DNA of 64,000 nucleotides from Solen grandis. Taxonomy: Eukaryota; Mollusca; Bivalvia; Adapedonta; Solenidae. Both the position numbers and the translations under genes were made by a program. The notes under the pieces are model-generated. The model searched no databases and was not told the origin of the DNA. It saw nothing but the letters and a program-made list of their open reading frames with translations. The stretch covers positions 39,518,024-39,582,023 of the forward strand of contig CM037788.1 of assembly GCA_021229015.1 (NCBI GenBank), written 5' to 3'. Below are positions 1-12,969 of this stretch, piece after piece; within the stretch, counting starts at the first letter, position 1, and the number at the start of each line of letters is the position of its first letter.

Positions 1-255
1 ACCAGGGCCAAAAGTGATATTATTTATTGGCCCTGCTTTTCCTGCAATTTAATTGGCTAAAGAGTTGTAATAAAATTATCTTCAGATAAGTGATTTGATA
101 AGTGATCTGAGGGCAGTTGTAATACGACTTGTCCCAAGGAAAAATAACAGGACCAATATCAAATCACCTATTTAATAATATATAATAATGATTCTATAGT
201 CAGGTTGATTCTGTCTTTGGTCAGGCATAAACTAAAAGTAATATTTCTTTTACAG

Positions 256-3200
256 ATCAGCAGAAGAGAAAAAAGAAGCAGACGGGCAATGAGAGTGATG
301 TCACTGAGGTGTCAACCTCATTCAGACCTCCTGACCTCTGTGTAGGGTCAATGACTTTACCAACTATCACTCCGACGTCCTCAGATTGTGTTCTGCCATC
401 ACCAGCCAGTGTTTTCACTAAGTGTTCCACATCCTCAAGTGTTGCCAGTGTTACAGTTCAGACTGCTCCTGAAGCGCTGCCAAAGGCGCCAGATTCTGTT
501 TCAATATCCATGGCAACAGTTGATTATGCAAACAGTGTTAGTGTTCGAAGTGGACAAGCAGTTGGAAAAATTGGCTGTTTGTCGCTACAAAACTCTGCCC
601 CAAAAGCGGGCAAAGAGTTACCAAGTCTGCCAAAAGAAAGTGCTTGTGATAAACTAGTGCTAGAAGGTACCAAATGTGATTCAAAACAAGGTTGTGAAAG
701 TTCTATGGTCTCAAACAGTAAAAACAAAAGTGACAGTGTGTCTCAGAAAGAGGGCTCGGAAAGGAATGGGAAAGGCAAGGTCAGTGTGTCTGCAGATCAA
801 GGTTGCACTGATAAACTGCTTAACAAAAATGTTGCTATGCAGGGTGCCATTCCAGGTGAGAAGAAAGAGAGAACTGCAACAAAAAGAAGTGGGGAGAAAT
901 CTTCTGGAAGAAAATGTCATGACAAAGATGATCAGGACCTTTTGGATGAGACTGCTGCTATTGTTTCAGCTAATATAAGTGCAATAAATAATGCAATGTT
1001 GTTGAATGCAAGTAAGATGAGTGCAAATGCAAAGACAAAGACAACAGACAGCAAGTCACAGAAGGAGTCGAAGAGCAAGGGAAGCAAAGGACAAGACAAG
1101 AAATTCAGTCCTCCAAAAGCTAGGAGTCCTCACAAGGCCACAACATCTCAGAGCTCTATTCTACCAAGTCCAACTAGACCTAGGTCAAGCCATTCTAGGT
1201 CTTCCACGTGTTCCCGAACTTCATCCAGTCTTGGATCCCCAGGATCTGAACGAAGCTGTTCGTCTCGAAGCTCTGACAAGGAACATTCTCCCAGAGGAGA
1301 TATCGGAATTAATGTTGATACTTTTACTCAGTTCATGAACTTTTATGGTTTTGAGCCATCTAATTTTCCTCCAGTATTTCAACAAGGCTTTTCAGCTGGT
1401 ACTGGTGTGTTGAACAAAATGTCGGGAGTTCGACCAGTACCTCATGTTGCTCAGAATGATCTCAAACAAGGAAGCATGAAGTCGTCCATGGTAGCACAGA
1501 ACTCTCTAAATGCATATCCTTCTAATGTTATAGCTAATATGCACAAGCTTGCTAGTCCCCCAAACCAGCAAGTGTTTCCTGCACCTCTGAATGTGCCCAG
1601 TGTGGGTATAGCAAGTCAATCTGGGTTCCAGAATGATATCGCGCTCAGTCCACGAGCATCAGTTAACTTACATTCCATAGGAAATCAGAAGCTTCCAGTG
1701 GCTGGTGCTGACTTCAGCTTGTCTCTAACAGAAGGAATAATTTCAGGAAATCCACTGAGTGATTTTGTTTGGTTAAGTCCTCCAAACAAAAACAAGAAGA
1801 AGATAATGAAAAGCAAGAAGGAAAAAGAGGCAGAAGCTTTAAAAGTTCAGAATCTCTTTGACAGTGATGAACCCCCTCCAAATGTAGATGTGAGTCAACT
1901 AAAAGATAAAGGTCATGGTCCCATACCTAAGCAAAAGATTGCCTCCTTTTTGGAAAATCCAACAGAATTTCTAAAACAGCAGACAGAGCTGGTCAATAAC
2001 TCTATTTCTTCTACAAGTTCAAGTCCTAAGCGACCTGAAAATGAAGAATCTGATACAGTAATCCCAGAAAGGTCCGAGTCTGTGGATTCTGATAGGCAGA
2101 TTACTAAACGATCAGAATCAGCAAACTCTGATCGTATTTCAAGTCCCTTTGAAGTCCAGGAAGTTAATCTTGTGGATGCTGATTGTTCAACTGGGAATGA
2201 TGCTCTTGCGGTTTCAACAACAACTGAAGCGGAAAGTTCAACTTCTCCGCTGGATGAAAAAGACAATATTGCAATGCCTTCAACTGCCAAGACTGACAGT
2301 ATTTCTACATCAGATGGAGTCTCAAATCAGATTGAGGCTCAAAAGCCAATAGCTAGTGCACCTCCCACCCCAACAACAGTCGTCCATCACACTCCAGTGT
2401 CTCTGTCCTGCCACCAGCTGTCTCTCAACAAAGCCAAGCAGCATGCCTTGTTTGGAAAAGAAGACAAGCTACTCCCAAATATGGTTCATCCATTAGCAGC
2501 AATGCTAAGTGATCCAACCATTGGACAAGCCTTCCAGCAAATGTTCCCACAGGTTGTACAAGAAGCTTTATTGGAGTCGATAGGGTTCTCTGGAATGAAT
2601 AATGCATTATTGGCAAGTCAGATGAGTAACCAGGGGTCAGGAGTACAAGGTTTACCAGCAGTTGGAAGGCCAGTATCAGTGCTTAATTCAGTCAGTATTG
2701 ATGGAACAACACGGCCAGCCACATCAGTTTCGGTAGCTGTTCCAACATCAGTTAGGCAGGTTGCTACATCTCAGACTCTGCCAGGAGTTGCTTTTTCAGG
2801 AGCGGGAAGTAGTTCTGTTGCTAGCCATATTCCCAACTTTCCGATCCAGCAGATTTTGAACAGTCAGGCTAAAGGGGAATTCCCAGCAAGCAACTTACTG
2901 TCAGCGGCGGCAAGGGCGCAATTGATTCAGCAACAGAATCAGTTGAACATGTTAATGGCACAGCAGATGAGTGGACAGATCGGAAATCCCTTTCTTGGCC
3001 AGTGTGTATCTGGCAGTACTGGTCTGACAACTACACAGTCTATGCAGCCAAATTCCCAGACAACCTCCATAGGCAATCAGCTAATGCCAAATCCATCACA
3101 GAATGCTGTGACAACTGCTGCTTTAATAGCGCCAACCAGTCATAACATATCGTCAGTGGCCATGGTTCTCAATCAGGATCTGATTGTGCCATCGTTACCC

Positions 3201-6200
3201 TCTGATTTGTTGATCGAAAAAGCAAAGCCCAAAGTTGGATCAGCTAAAATTTCGGAGCTCCTGAACAAAGTAGACCCAGAGAGATTAAAACACAAGCCTA
3301 ACCCAGGACAGCCCAGTCAACAGGCTGGGATAGATATGGCAGGTGTTTTGCAACAACTACAACAGCAGCAACTTGGGCAACCATCGAACCCCTTACAGAC
3401 ATCACAGGTCCCAAACATGGCACCTGCAGCATTACAAAGTCACACCCAGCTAGGTGCCAATATCAATCAGCTAATGATGAACCAGATACAGACCCCTGTT
3501 CAACACCAAAATGTTTCAATCAACACCCTGCCAAGCTCACAGACGCCCACTTTATCCACAAGTGTCTCAGGGCTGCAGACTCCAGACACCATGAACAACA
3601 ATGCAATCCTGATATCTCCACAACAGTTGCAGATGTACCAAGCTTTAGGACTAAACTTGCCAGCACAACAGCCTCAAGTTGGTACCACTGGACAGGCAGT
3701 GGACGTGCAAGGTCAGATTAATCCCTTCATGTTCAGCCCTGTTGGACAGAACCAACAGATGAGTAACATTCAAAGTCTTGGCAATTCAAGTATCCAAATG
3801 TCTGGGGACAAGTTCCAGGTTCAAAACGTATGCCCTTCTGTTATAGCACAAGGTCAGCAAATCCAGGGCCAATCACAGGGTCAGAACCTAAACATGCTGA
3901 CAAATATTGGACAACAGGATCCATCTCAGATTAATAATAGTGTGACTCCCATGATGGCAAATATCAACGGAAACCAGGTTCTTTTAAACATGCCTGGAGG
4001 AATGAGCGGTGCACCCACAGATGGCCGGTCAGTCGTATCAAGCAGTATGCAACCCTCTCAGGTAAACACTTCGTCAGCCCCACCAGTTATGCTTATGCAG
4101 AACCAGGCGCCAGTTGTTCAGATGTTAGGACCAAATCAGATATCCATATCAGCTGGGGACAAGTCTTCAGTACAGCAACTAACACTGACGAACCAAGGAA
4201 TAGATATTCAAAACATTTACCAGCCACAGTCCCAGAACTTGCCGCCCAGTGTGGCTCAGTTTAGTAGCAGCAACAATGCAGCTGGCCAGACTGGCAACAG
4301 TTTGCAGAATTCAAACAACCAGATCATGCCTCTAAATCTGATAAATGTCCAGCAGTCATTTGGTGGGGGCAACAACCTGACAGCAATGCAGTTGCAGACA
4401 TTGCAGCTTCAGCAACAGTTGCTTCAGCAGATTCAACAAGTGCAGGGGATGCAGAGTCTGATAAGCCAATATAATCTGCAAGGCATGTCTGGTGGAAATA
4501 ATCCTCTTACAGTTGACAAGGATGGGAATTTGACCATGCCAAGCCACCCTAATGCTTCCTTGACAACAGTTGCTATGTCTGTGCCTGCTGTCAGCCATCT
4601 TGCTTTTGTGACAGCAGCTAACTCACATTCTGCAGAAAATGCCCTTAATACAGCTCTAAGTAAGATCAGTCCTGCAACATTTGCATCTCTGTCATCTCCA
4701 GCTGCTGTTTCAACTGCGAGTTTGTCTGCAGTAGTCAGTTGTAGCCCGTCATTGCCAGCTAAAGCTTCACCTGGAATTGAGGAAGAGAACACATTGAGGA
4801 AGGCCAATAGAGTAATAGCTGCAGCAGATACAACAGAGGACTGTCAGTCTATGACAAGAACTGTGGATATAGGAACAGAAACAGAACTGTTTGATGAAGA
4901 CAGCAGTAGCTCTGATGATGATCAGTCTGAACCCAATGTAGCAGATTCTAATGGCAGAGAAAACCTAGCAACTTCAGATGACAAGACTGATGCCAGATCT
5001 AGTAAGCATTCTCCTCTAACCATAACAGCACCTCAGCTGAACACTTGTCTAGCAATTGCCACTCAGAAAGGAAATACTAAAGAGAGTGAAGTTAGGTCAA
5101 CTGTGATAAAAACGCCTGATATTTCGTTTGAATCTAGGAAGTCTTCTGGCAGTGACCTCAAGTTAAGGATCAGTCGGAAACAGTTACTTGGTAACACAGT
5201 ATCTAGTATTATGTCCAAGGCCAGGAAACACAAGTTTACTGTGGAAGATGAAACTGAACCTAAACAAGCTAAATTTGAAAAGAAGGAGCTTAGATCTTCC
5301 ACTGTTGCGGCCACCAAGGCATCTTCATCTCTTGCTTCTCTAGCTGACATGAACAAAGAATCTGTTAGCGCAAGACAAAGTGTTAGCTGTGCAGAAAATA
5401 AAGAAACCAGCAAAAAGGATATGGTAGAAGCAGTGGCTTCATGTTCCACAGATACTGCAGTCAAATCTAAAGATATTAAAACTGAACCAAAGAAAGTTGC
5501 TGAAACTGAAACCCATCCCATCGAAGAGACACCAGAATGTGATTCGTCTGTGAGAGAATCTGATCATGACACTTCCTTTGAAGAAAGAGAGAAACAACAG
5601 TTTGAGCTTACAAACAAAATAGCTGCTGCCCTCTCTAATCAGAGAGGCCGCTGGCAGTTGTCCCATCAAAAGAAGGTGATGGCCAGTGGCGATGATGGTT
5701 GTGGTGATGCAGAGACTCCGGAAAGGGATGTAGATGCTGATGATGCTGGAGTCCAGGATGTAGCTGAGGAGCAGTCTGAAGAGAGGGGCAGTAAACGTCC
5801 AAGAAGTGCTTTGGAAGAGGAAGATACAGCTTCTGATGATGGTGAGTTTTTTTCTTCATTTTTTTTTATCAAAAATATGTTTTTTATGCATATATTTAAT
5901 AAAAAAATATAATTGTCATTCCCACATGTCATACTCTTTGCCTAGTTGATAATGCATGAATCCAATGTATTGGATATTCAGAGATTGTGTGTTCAAACTC
6001 TATATGTGAATAGTTAATGTTAACTAAAAAAAATAAATGATAAAAAAAAGTTAGGCTAAACAAAAAATTGGCATCAGTATCCTATTTCTTGAAGATTATG
6101 GGACCTATCCCCAACCAAGACAAACCATACTTTTTAAAATGGTATTGGTATATCTCCTTAGCTTGGTGCTCAGCATTTAAAGGTAGTTCCAGGACTGTTT

Positions 6201-9200
6201 GACCCAGTGTGAGGATTATGTCATGATAAGCCATTCATCTACTAGTAATTTCACTCTCCCACTTGCCCTGGCCTGTGAAAAGTTGCAAAGGCCAAGTGAA
6301 AAATCAGACATTTCTTTAAAATATTATTGAATGATTTTACTATCCTAACTTTTGAAAGGGCTTTGTGATAATTTTAGGAATTACATGCCCCCTGGACACT
6401 TTAAATTTGTCCCCCTGTAGAGTGGTTTCATCCCACATGCCTACTGAATGATAATGCCGGCAGCACTATATGTCTTGCTTAGACAAAAAACCCAAATGAC
6501 TGAATTGCTATTGGTGGGAAGTTAAATCCAAGCAATCCATGTATACTTGATCAGATGAGCTTGATGAGCTGCCGGAGACGGACTACAACCAGTTCCCAAG
6601 GCTCTTCAACACCGGGGACCTGGTTTGGGGCCAGATAAGGGGCTTCCCTTCATGGCCAGGTAAACTGGTCAACAACTCAGATGTAAGGTCTGGACAGAAA
6701 ATGGAGGATGGAAAGGTGAGTGGTCAAAACAATTCTTATGTATAGAAAAGGTTTCTTTTGGCCCATTTGGTTTCACCATCGTTGAATAAAAATCCAGATC
6801 AGACTAAAAGCAGTCTCAATTCTGATAAGCTTCACAGTGCTACTTCTGTATTATTGTCTCAATCAGTGATATTTCAAAGTCGTGAAAAATGATGCTGGTA
6901 TATCTCTCTTGTTTGGTATTACAAGAACATATAAGATTAGGTTGTGGGCTGGTTAATTTTGTGGTCAGGATAATTTGACTGGGTGCTGTATCATGCCATT
7001 TGTCATGGCATGTTATCACAGAGGCAAAGCTCGATACCTATTTCTCATGCAGACATTAAGTCCCCAGATTACTGAATAATTGTTGATGGGTGTTTAGATT
7101 GATGGGTGTTGAGCTGATCTTATCTGCCAGCCAGTCACAAGCTAGCTGTTCTGGTTTAATTCTGGTCAGGTAACCTTATCAATTTTTGTATGCAGTAAAT
7201 ACCCATTTTTGCTGGCTAACAGATTTTAAAGTCTTTGTTGAATGCAAATATGTAGGAATAATTTACAAAAAAAAAAATATTGTGTCACCTGCTGTAAGCT
7301 CTCTGTCCATCTGCCACAATTTTTCCATCTCGCTTCAACAAGTGACACATGTTTTTGTGTGGGGTAATTAATCATGTTGATATGGGTATGATGTATCCCA
7401 GCTTTATTTTGTATCCCAGCTTAACAGAGCAAGCTGGAGCTGTATAAGAATCATACACTGTTTTTCCAAGAAAAAAAGTCGAGGTATTGTCATCACTCTG
7501 GTGTCGTCGTTATTGACGTCGTCGTTTAGAAAAACTTTTATCTTGGCCATAACTTCTTAACTATTAAACCGTCTCTCATAAAACTTCATATACTAGTTCG
7601 CTATCACAAGAGCTACATGCTCATCAAAGGCCATAACTCTTAGGTCCATTATAACCTAATTTATTTCCCTTTTTAGCTCACCTCAGCACAATGTGTTCAT
7701 GGTGAGCTTTTGTGATTGCCTGTTGTCTATCGTTCATGCGTCCATCCGGCGTCAACAATTTCCTTTAAACAACATTTCCACCTAAATGGCTATATTGATT
7801 TTGACTAAACTTCACAGGAATCATCCTTATTGTTCAAATTATTTTGATTGGTTGATAAAGTAGGTCACAGGAGCTAAAAATAGATTTGAAAAATGCAAAC
7901 TTTTAAAATCTTCTTCTACAAAACTGCAAGGCCTAGAGCTTAGATATTTGGTGTGTTGCATTGTCTAGTGCACATCTACCAAGTATGTTCAAATCATGGC
8001 CCTTGGGTCAAAATTGGCCCCGCCCCAGGGTTACTTGATTTTACATAGGCTTTTATAGGAAACAAAACTAAAAATCTTCTTCTCAGACACCACAAGGCCT
8101 GGAGTAAAGATATAGTGTGTAGTATTTTCTTATGAACATCTACCAGGTTTGTTCAGATCATGGCCCTGGGGTCAAAATTGGCCCTGCCCCGGGGTCACTT
8201 GATTTACATAGGCCTAAATAGGAAAATCTAGAAAAATCTTCTTCTCAGAAGCCACAAGGCCTGGAGTTAAGATATTTGGTGTGTAACATTGCCTTATGAA
8301 CATCTACCAAGTTTGTTCAAATCATGTCCCTGGGGTCAAAATTGGTCCCACAGTAGGGTTAACTTGGTTTTTTGGACCACATGTAAACTTTTTGTGTGGA
8401 ATTAAAATTATGTTGCTGTTCTTCTGCATGGATTTTGTATTCAGTATGACTATGTTGTAAAAGGCAATGAAAGCAGTATTTCTCAGGTGAGCGATTTAGG
8501 GCCATCTTGGCCCTCTTGTTTAAAAGAACAACAAAAAAACTCTCATATGAGCATTGGCATCTGTATGCATTGCTTTTGTCATATTGTTTAATCCAGCCAC
8601 ATGTGTTCTGTCTTGGCACTTCACATCCCCTCCTCTCTTTACATGGAGACAAGGTGGGAGGGTAGAGGTACGTATCTCCTTTAGAGATAGTTTTAGTTAA
8701 GTGGAAGCAGATAGTAACCCTTTATATCATGAATATTAATGTGCAAATTTGAAACTTGATAAATATTTATTTACTGAACTTGAAATTGTATATGAAGCTA
8801 TAGCTTTTTCTTTGCCCTGCGGACAACATAGAATTTGTGGGAGCAAACATAGGAAACCCAGATCAAGCAGCAGTTCTTTCCTAGAGCTGCCTGATTTGGG
8901 TCTTCTCTGTTTGCCAGTTCATCTAAACATATCTCTATATATGAATTAAATCCTTAATCATTGTAATATATGATTTATAGTTTGCTATAGACAGACTTCA
9001 TCAGGTTCAGTTGATAGAGTTAATAATGAAACATATGGTATTCTCTTTGTTTCAAGCTGCTTGTTCAGTGGTTTGGAGACCATACTGTGACTCAAGTGGA
9101 CCCAAACAAGTTGAAGACCCTGTCAGAAGGACTGGAGGCTCACCACAGGGCACGCCGTAAACACAGGAAGTATGTGTCCTGTCTAGTGTGTCTTCACCCT

Positions 9201-12200
9201 CTCCTCACTCTTTACTACAGTAGACCAGTGTATACAGACATATAAATCATCACAATAAGCATTATCTACACTGGGGTATGTTGTAGTTGACATGGATTAC
9301 AATAAGAAACATAGGTTTGTGATTATGTTTGCAAGTTGTATTGCCCCTCCTCTTAACAGATATGTTGGCTATATATAGGAATTATTTTGGTTTTTGTTAC
9401 CCCATGATTCTACAAACAATTCCTTTCTTGCCATAATTAATTGGATAAATACTCAAATACCCTGCTTATTTGTAACTCTGGTATTAATAACTGTATAGTT
9501 TTATATTTTGAAAAATAAAAGAAGACAGAAAGTAAGTCTTCATTGAAGCAGAGTTTACTGCCTAAAGGCAGTAAATCAAATACTTGAATAAATATAGCTT
9601 TTTACAAATGAAAATGTTAGAGTCTTCTCATCTAACTGACAGGTTTCAGAAAGAACTGTCTTTAACCTCAAAACTACTACTGCATAGACATACATGGATG
9701 TCAATAAATTATTTCAGCTCTGATTTTTATGCCCCCCTTCGAAGAAGAGGGGGTATATTGCTTTGCTCATGTCGGTGGGTCGGTCCGTATGTCCGTCGGT
9801 CTGTCGGTAGACCAGACCTTGTCCGAGTGATAACTTAAGTTCTATTTGACCTTTAAGTCTCAAACTTCATGTGGTTGTTGCTCACGATTAGTAGATGACC
9901 CCTATTGATTTTGGTGTCATTACCTCAAAGGTCAAGGTCACAAGGTCACATGTTGTGTATGTATAATATCAGACCTTGTCCGAGTGATAACTTAAGTTCT
10001 ATTTGACCTTTAAGTCTCAAACTTCATGTGGTTGTTGCTCATGATTAGTAGATGACCCCTATTGATTTTGGTGTCATTACCTCAAAGGTCAAGGTCACAA
10101 GGTCACATGTTGTGTATGTATAATACCAGACCTTGTCCGAGTGATAACTTAAGTTCTATTTGACCTTTAAGTCTCAAACTTCATGTGGTTGTTGCTCATG
10201 ATTAGTAGATGACCCCTATTGATTTTGGTGTCATTACCTCAAAGGTCAAGGTCACATGTTGTGTATGTATAATACCAGACCTTGTCCGAGTGATAACTTA
10301 AGTTCTATTTGACCTTTAAGTCTCAAACTTCATGTGGTTGTTGCTCACGATTAGTAGATGACCCCTATCGATTTTGGTGTCATTACCTCAAAGGTCAAGG
10401 TCACAAGATCACATGTTGTGTATGTATAATTCCAGACCTTGTCCAAGTGATAACTTAAGTTCTATTTGACCTTTAAGTCTCAAACTTCTTGTGGTTGTTG
10501 CTCACGATTAGTAGATGACCCCTATCTATTTTGGTGTCATTACCTCAAAGGTCAAGGTCACAAGGTCACATGTTGTGTATGTATAATACCAGACCTTGTC
10601 CGAGTGATAACTTGAAGTTCTATTTGACCTTTAAGTCTCAAACTTCTATGTTTGATGACTTGGCCTTGTCCAAATAAAATTTAAGTCCTATTTCAGACTA
10701 TATGTGGTTGTTCCTTATAATGAGTAGATGACCTCTATTGATTTGGGTGTCAACATCCAAAGGTCAAGTTCACAATGTCACGTTGATATATTTTCATTAT
10801 ATAAATGTCTTGCCCAAGTGATAACTTCTATTTTATTTTTACTCTTAAGGTCCTAACCTTATGTAGTTGTTCTTATAAATAAAACCCTGTTTTCAAATTA
10901 ATAAGTTGGATTCTTATAAATATTTTGTACGATTTAAGCACTGTCTGACTAATAACTCAAAATCTCATTGTGTCTGGTTTTATTTCAGTAAACGTTTAGT
11001 TCCACATTTTAGCATATTATATTTTCACTCAAATTTTTGAAGTTTGAGATTTTTTTTGTGACAAGCAAAAATTATGAAGGCAAACTCCTTGCATGTAATA
11101 TAGCTATATACATATTATGGCATATGAGAGGGGCATATATGTTTCACAAACATTTCTTGTTTTAAGCCTGCTTTGAGCATGCGCCTTGCAGTTTAAAAAT
11201 AAAATACCTGGTAATCAAAATGAATATGAATTTTTGAATGTCATTGAGTTTTTAGCAGTCTGCTCATATTTTTCTTTTGTTAGATATAGTGTTATAAACA
11301 GCTAAACATGAGAAATCATAAAAAAAGTAATGGTTTAGCTCCCTTGCTTGGTGCTCCAGAACTAGTTGGCCCGGTGTCAAGAAAATGTGACTGGGTGTGG
11401 TATCATGCCACATGTCTATGACGTGATACTGTGACTTAGGCGTGGTAGCATGCCACGTGTCTATGGTGTGATACTGGGTCTGGTGTCATGCCACACGTCT
11501 ATGGCATGTGATATCATGCCACTTGTCTATGGTGTGTGGCTGGGTCTGGTATCCTGCCATGTGTCTGTGTGTGTGTGTGTGTGTACTTTGACTGGGTATG
11601 GTATCATGCCACATGTTTGCTATTTGAAACTGAGCACTATATCTGATGACTGATTGGATGGGGGATAAAAATGTTTGGAAATCAAAGACTGAAAACCAAG
11701 AGTATTTTCCATTTGACCCAGTTCTGTTTCTCTAAACTGGAATATATGTTGAATTATACATGGTCTAAGCTAATTTTAAGATTCTAATAACATTCTCACA
11801 GTTTTGTTCTCACAACAAGTATGGATGTTGGAATTTTCTGGAATTCAAAAAGTATGATCATTTACACAGAAAACAAAAGGAGAAATCACGGGACCCTGAA
11901 AATCTGAAGTTTCCATATTTTTGGAGGTCATGAATCAGAAGTTACACTGTATGTCATTATATGGTGATCATTTCTGGTTGCTTGGTTAAATTGGTTAACC
12001 AGAATGCCTGGATAGCATAGTGGTAATGCACGTGGCTTCTCATCCATGCGCCCTGTGTTTGATTTCTGGTCTAGTACATCTTCACTGTCAGAAGCTACAG
12101 TGGTAGCCCATCCAGACACTTGGGTTTTTTCCATATTCCTCAGTTTCCTCCCACTATAATGTCCACATATGCTGCCACCAGAGCCATTGAGAATGATTAA

Positions 12201-12649
12201 TATATGTTGTGATAACTAATTTCATAATCAATGTAAAATGAATATAGTTTAATTTTGAATTGGTTTAAAATGTGTGCGGTAATATACCTTTCTTTGAGCT
12301 TCACTTAGGTTAGTTCAAGGGCTGTTTTGTCTGAGACTTGGTGTGCGGCAGCTGTATTTATCTGTAACATAGATGTTTCTGTATGTTTAAAAAAAAAAAA
12401 TTATATGTTAATTCAATGCAAATAAATAAGCAAAGAAAAATGATGTAAAATATATACGGTGAATTCTTCAATGATATATTTAATGACTGTGTTGTCCACA
12501 GAGGCAGGAAGATGAATAGCAACCTGGAGCAGGCAATACAGCAAGCCATGGCTGAACTGGACAGACAGACAAACGAGACTGCCGATTCTGAGAAGTTAGA
12601 AACAGCTGAAAAAATGCAGAAATCTGGGAAAAAGAAGCAGAAGAAATGA
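256..12649 (+). CDS. MBD5/6-like: MBD5/MBD6-like protein, C-terminal part with PWWP domain (5' partial)
   Basis: Four exons join in frame: 256-5841, 6555-6715, 9057-9169 and 12502-12649, giving about 2001 residues and a TGA stop at 12647-12649. All junctions are GT-AG (donors GGTGAG, GTGAGT, GTATGT). Exon 1 follows TTTTACAG, so the protein starts upstream of the window. The long exon encodes a Ser/Gln/Asn-rich, low-complexity protein with basic patches, a Gln-rich stretch and acidic clusters near its end. Exons 2-3 encode a PWWP domain: [20 protein letters not shown], then [16 protein letters not shown]. The last exon is a short helix ([15 protein letters not shown]) and a Lys-rich tail. N-terminal MBD plus C-terminal PWWP is the MBD5/MBD6 architecture; in mammals these proteins associate with the PR-DUB (BAP1) deubiquitinase, in the nucleus. 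An in-frame read-through past 5841 to 5912 is intron. The paralogue cannot be told, and the MBD itself is not in view. Confidence 0.86.
6075..6530 (+). repeat. SINE-like interspersed repeat (family A), intronic
   Basis: Shares its body with copies near 16035, 21640, 54380 and 60170. The body includes a 'gtatatctcctta' start, 'gctcagcatttaaaggtagt', 'ccaggactg', a stretch around 'atcatgccacatgtcta', and a tail like 'actgaattgctattggtgggaagttaaa'. The sequence is degenerate. It lies in the first visible MBD5/6-like intron. Confidence 0.6.
6885..7110 (+). repeat. Degenerate copy of SINE-like family A
   Basis: The order of motifs matches family A ('gctggtatatctctcttg', 'aggataatttgactgggtg', 'tatcatgcca'), but with many substitutions. 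Intronic. Confidence 0.4.
7674..8522 (+). mobile_element. Non-autonomous element with hairpin ends and tandem core (GCTCACC family)
   Basis: Begins with a fold-back end, 'agctcacctcagcacaatg' followed shortly by 'ggtgagct'. A GTCCATCC-type stretch follows, then two to three diverged tandem units of about 150 bp; each includes 'acaaggcctggag', 'aacatctacca' and 'ggggtcaaaattgg'. It ends in 'aggtgagcgatttagggcca' and a GGGCCAT/TGGCCCT hairpin followed by CTCTTG. The copies near 14930 and 45652 have the same ends but different cores. No ORF. It lies in the second MBD5/6-like intron. Confidence 0.6.
9727..11163 (+). mobile_element. Pearl-like element with six near-identical 157-bp tandem units
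   Basis: The left end is a short hairpin, 'tatgccccccttcgaagaag' closing on 'agggggtata', with CTTCGAAG as an octamer palindrome. Next is a degenerate GGTC/GTCCGTCGG microsatellite (about 9775-9810). Then come tandem units whose 'agaccttgtcc' marker recurs at 9814, 9971, 10128, 10277, 10434 and 10591: spacing is 157 bp, except one of 149 bp that lacks 8 bases. One or two decayed units follow to about 10870, and the element probably ends near 11160 ('catttcttgtttta'). This is the layout described for bivalve pearl elements (hairpin, ACGG-type microsatellite, tandem core). No transposase is seen. The left end is firm; the right end is approximate. Confidence 0.7.
11328..11665 (+). repeat. Family A repeat with internally expanded tail
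   Basis: Family A motifs ('ttagctcccttgcttggtgc', 'agaactagttggcccggtgt') lead into a segment repeated several times with a period of about 45-55 bp. Each repeat contains a variant of 'atcatgccacatgtctatgg' and 'tgtgatactg'. A short TG run sits at 11566-11584. Confidence 0.55.
12003..12240 (+). repeat. tRNA-derived SINE, intronic
   Basis: The head reads like a tRNA: A box 'tagcatagtggtaatgca' (matches TRGYNNANNGG) and a degenerate B box 'gtttgatttctgg' about 45 bases on. The body contains 'cagtttcctcccac'. It lies in the last MBD5/6-like intron, about 260 bp before the terminal exon. The tRNA resemblance is confined to the head, so it is not a functional tRNA gene. Confidence 0.6.
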
Positions 12650-12814
12650 ATGCTTTACTATAAAATAGTACTGTTCTGAAAAGGAAGAAGAAAATACAGA
12701 GACTTGAGATGAGAAATATAGTATGCCTTTCTCTTGAGCAGTAGTTAGAGAGAAAGATGTAATTTTTTTTTGAAATTCATAAAATATAGCATACAACACC
12801 TGTTGTATAAGAAA

Positions 12815-12967
12815 TTTGGTGAGGATTCTAGTGTCATGCCATTAAATTAAAATAATTCTTGCATCATGCTATTGAGTCAACAGAATTCTTGTGTCATTCC
12901 ATTGAGTCAACAGAATTCTTGTGTCATGCCATTGAGTCAACAGAATTCTTGTGTCATGCCATTGAGT
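12815..12967 (+). repeat. 30-bp tandem repeat just downstream of the MBD5/6-like stop codon
   Basis: About four and a half copies of a 30-bp unit containing 'ttgagtcaacagaattcttg' and 'tgtcatgcca'. The last three are nearly identical and the first is diverged. It starts about 165 bp after the stop codon, so it is probably in the 3' UTR. Confidence 0.75.
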
Positions 12968-12969
12968 GA

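Noticed and set aside
1913..2290. 125-aa antisense frame in the large MBD5/6-like exon, and similar frames at 5063-5521
   Set aside because: Shadows of the Ser-rich coding strand (low-complexity codons read open on both strands).
5842..5912. Read-through extension of the long ORF ([15 protein letters not shown])
   Set aside because: Follows a consensus donor GGTGAG and is T-rich intron; splicing to 6555 restores the PWWP frame.
8359..8652. 97-aa minus-strand frame
   Set aside because: Spans the tail of an interspersed element and its flank; no motif and no splice partner.
9811..10750. Regular direct repeats that might suggest a CRISPR array
   Set aside because: Units are contiguous with no unique spacers, and the DNA is eukaryotic.
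12016..12075. Possible tRNA gene
   Set aside because: A and B box text is present but the acceptor stem does not pair and a SINE body follows.
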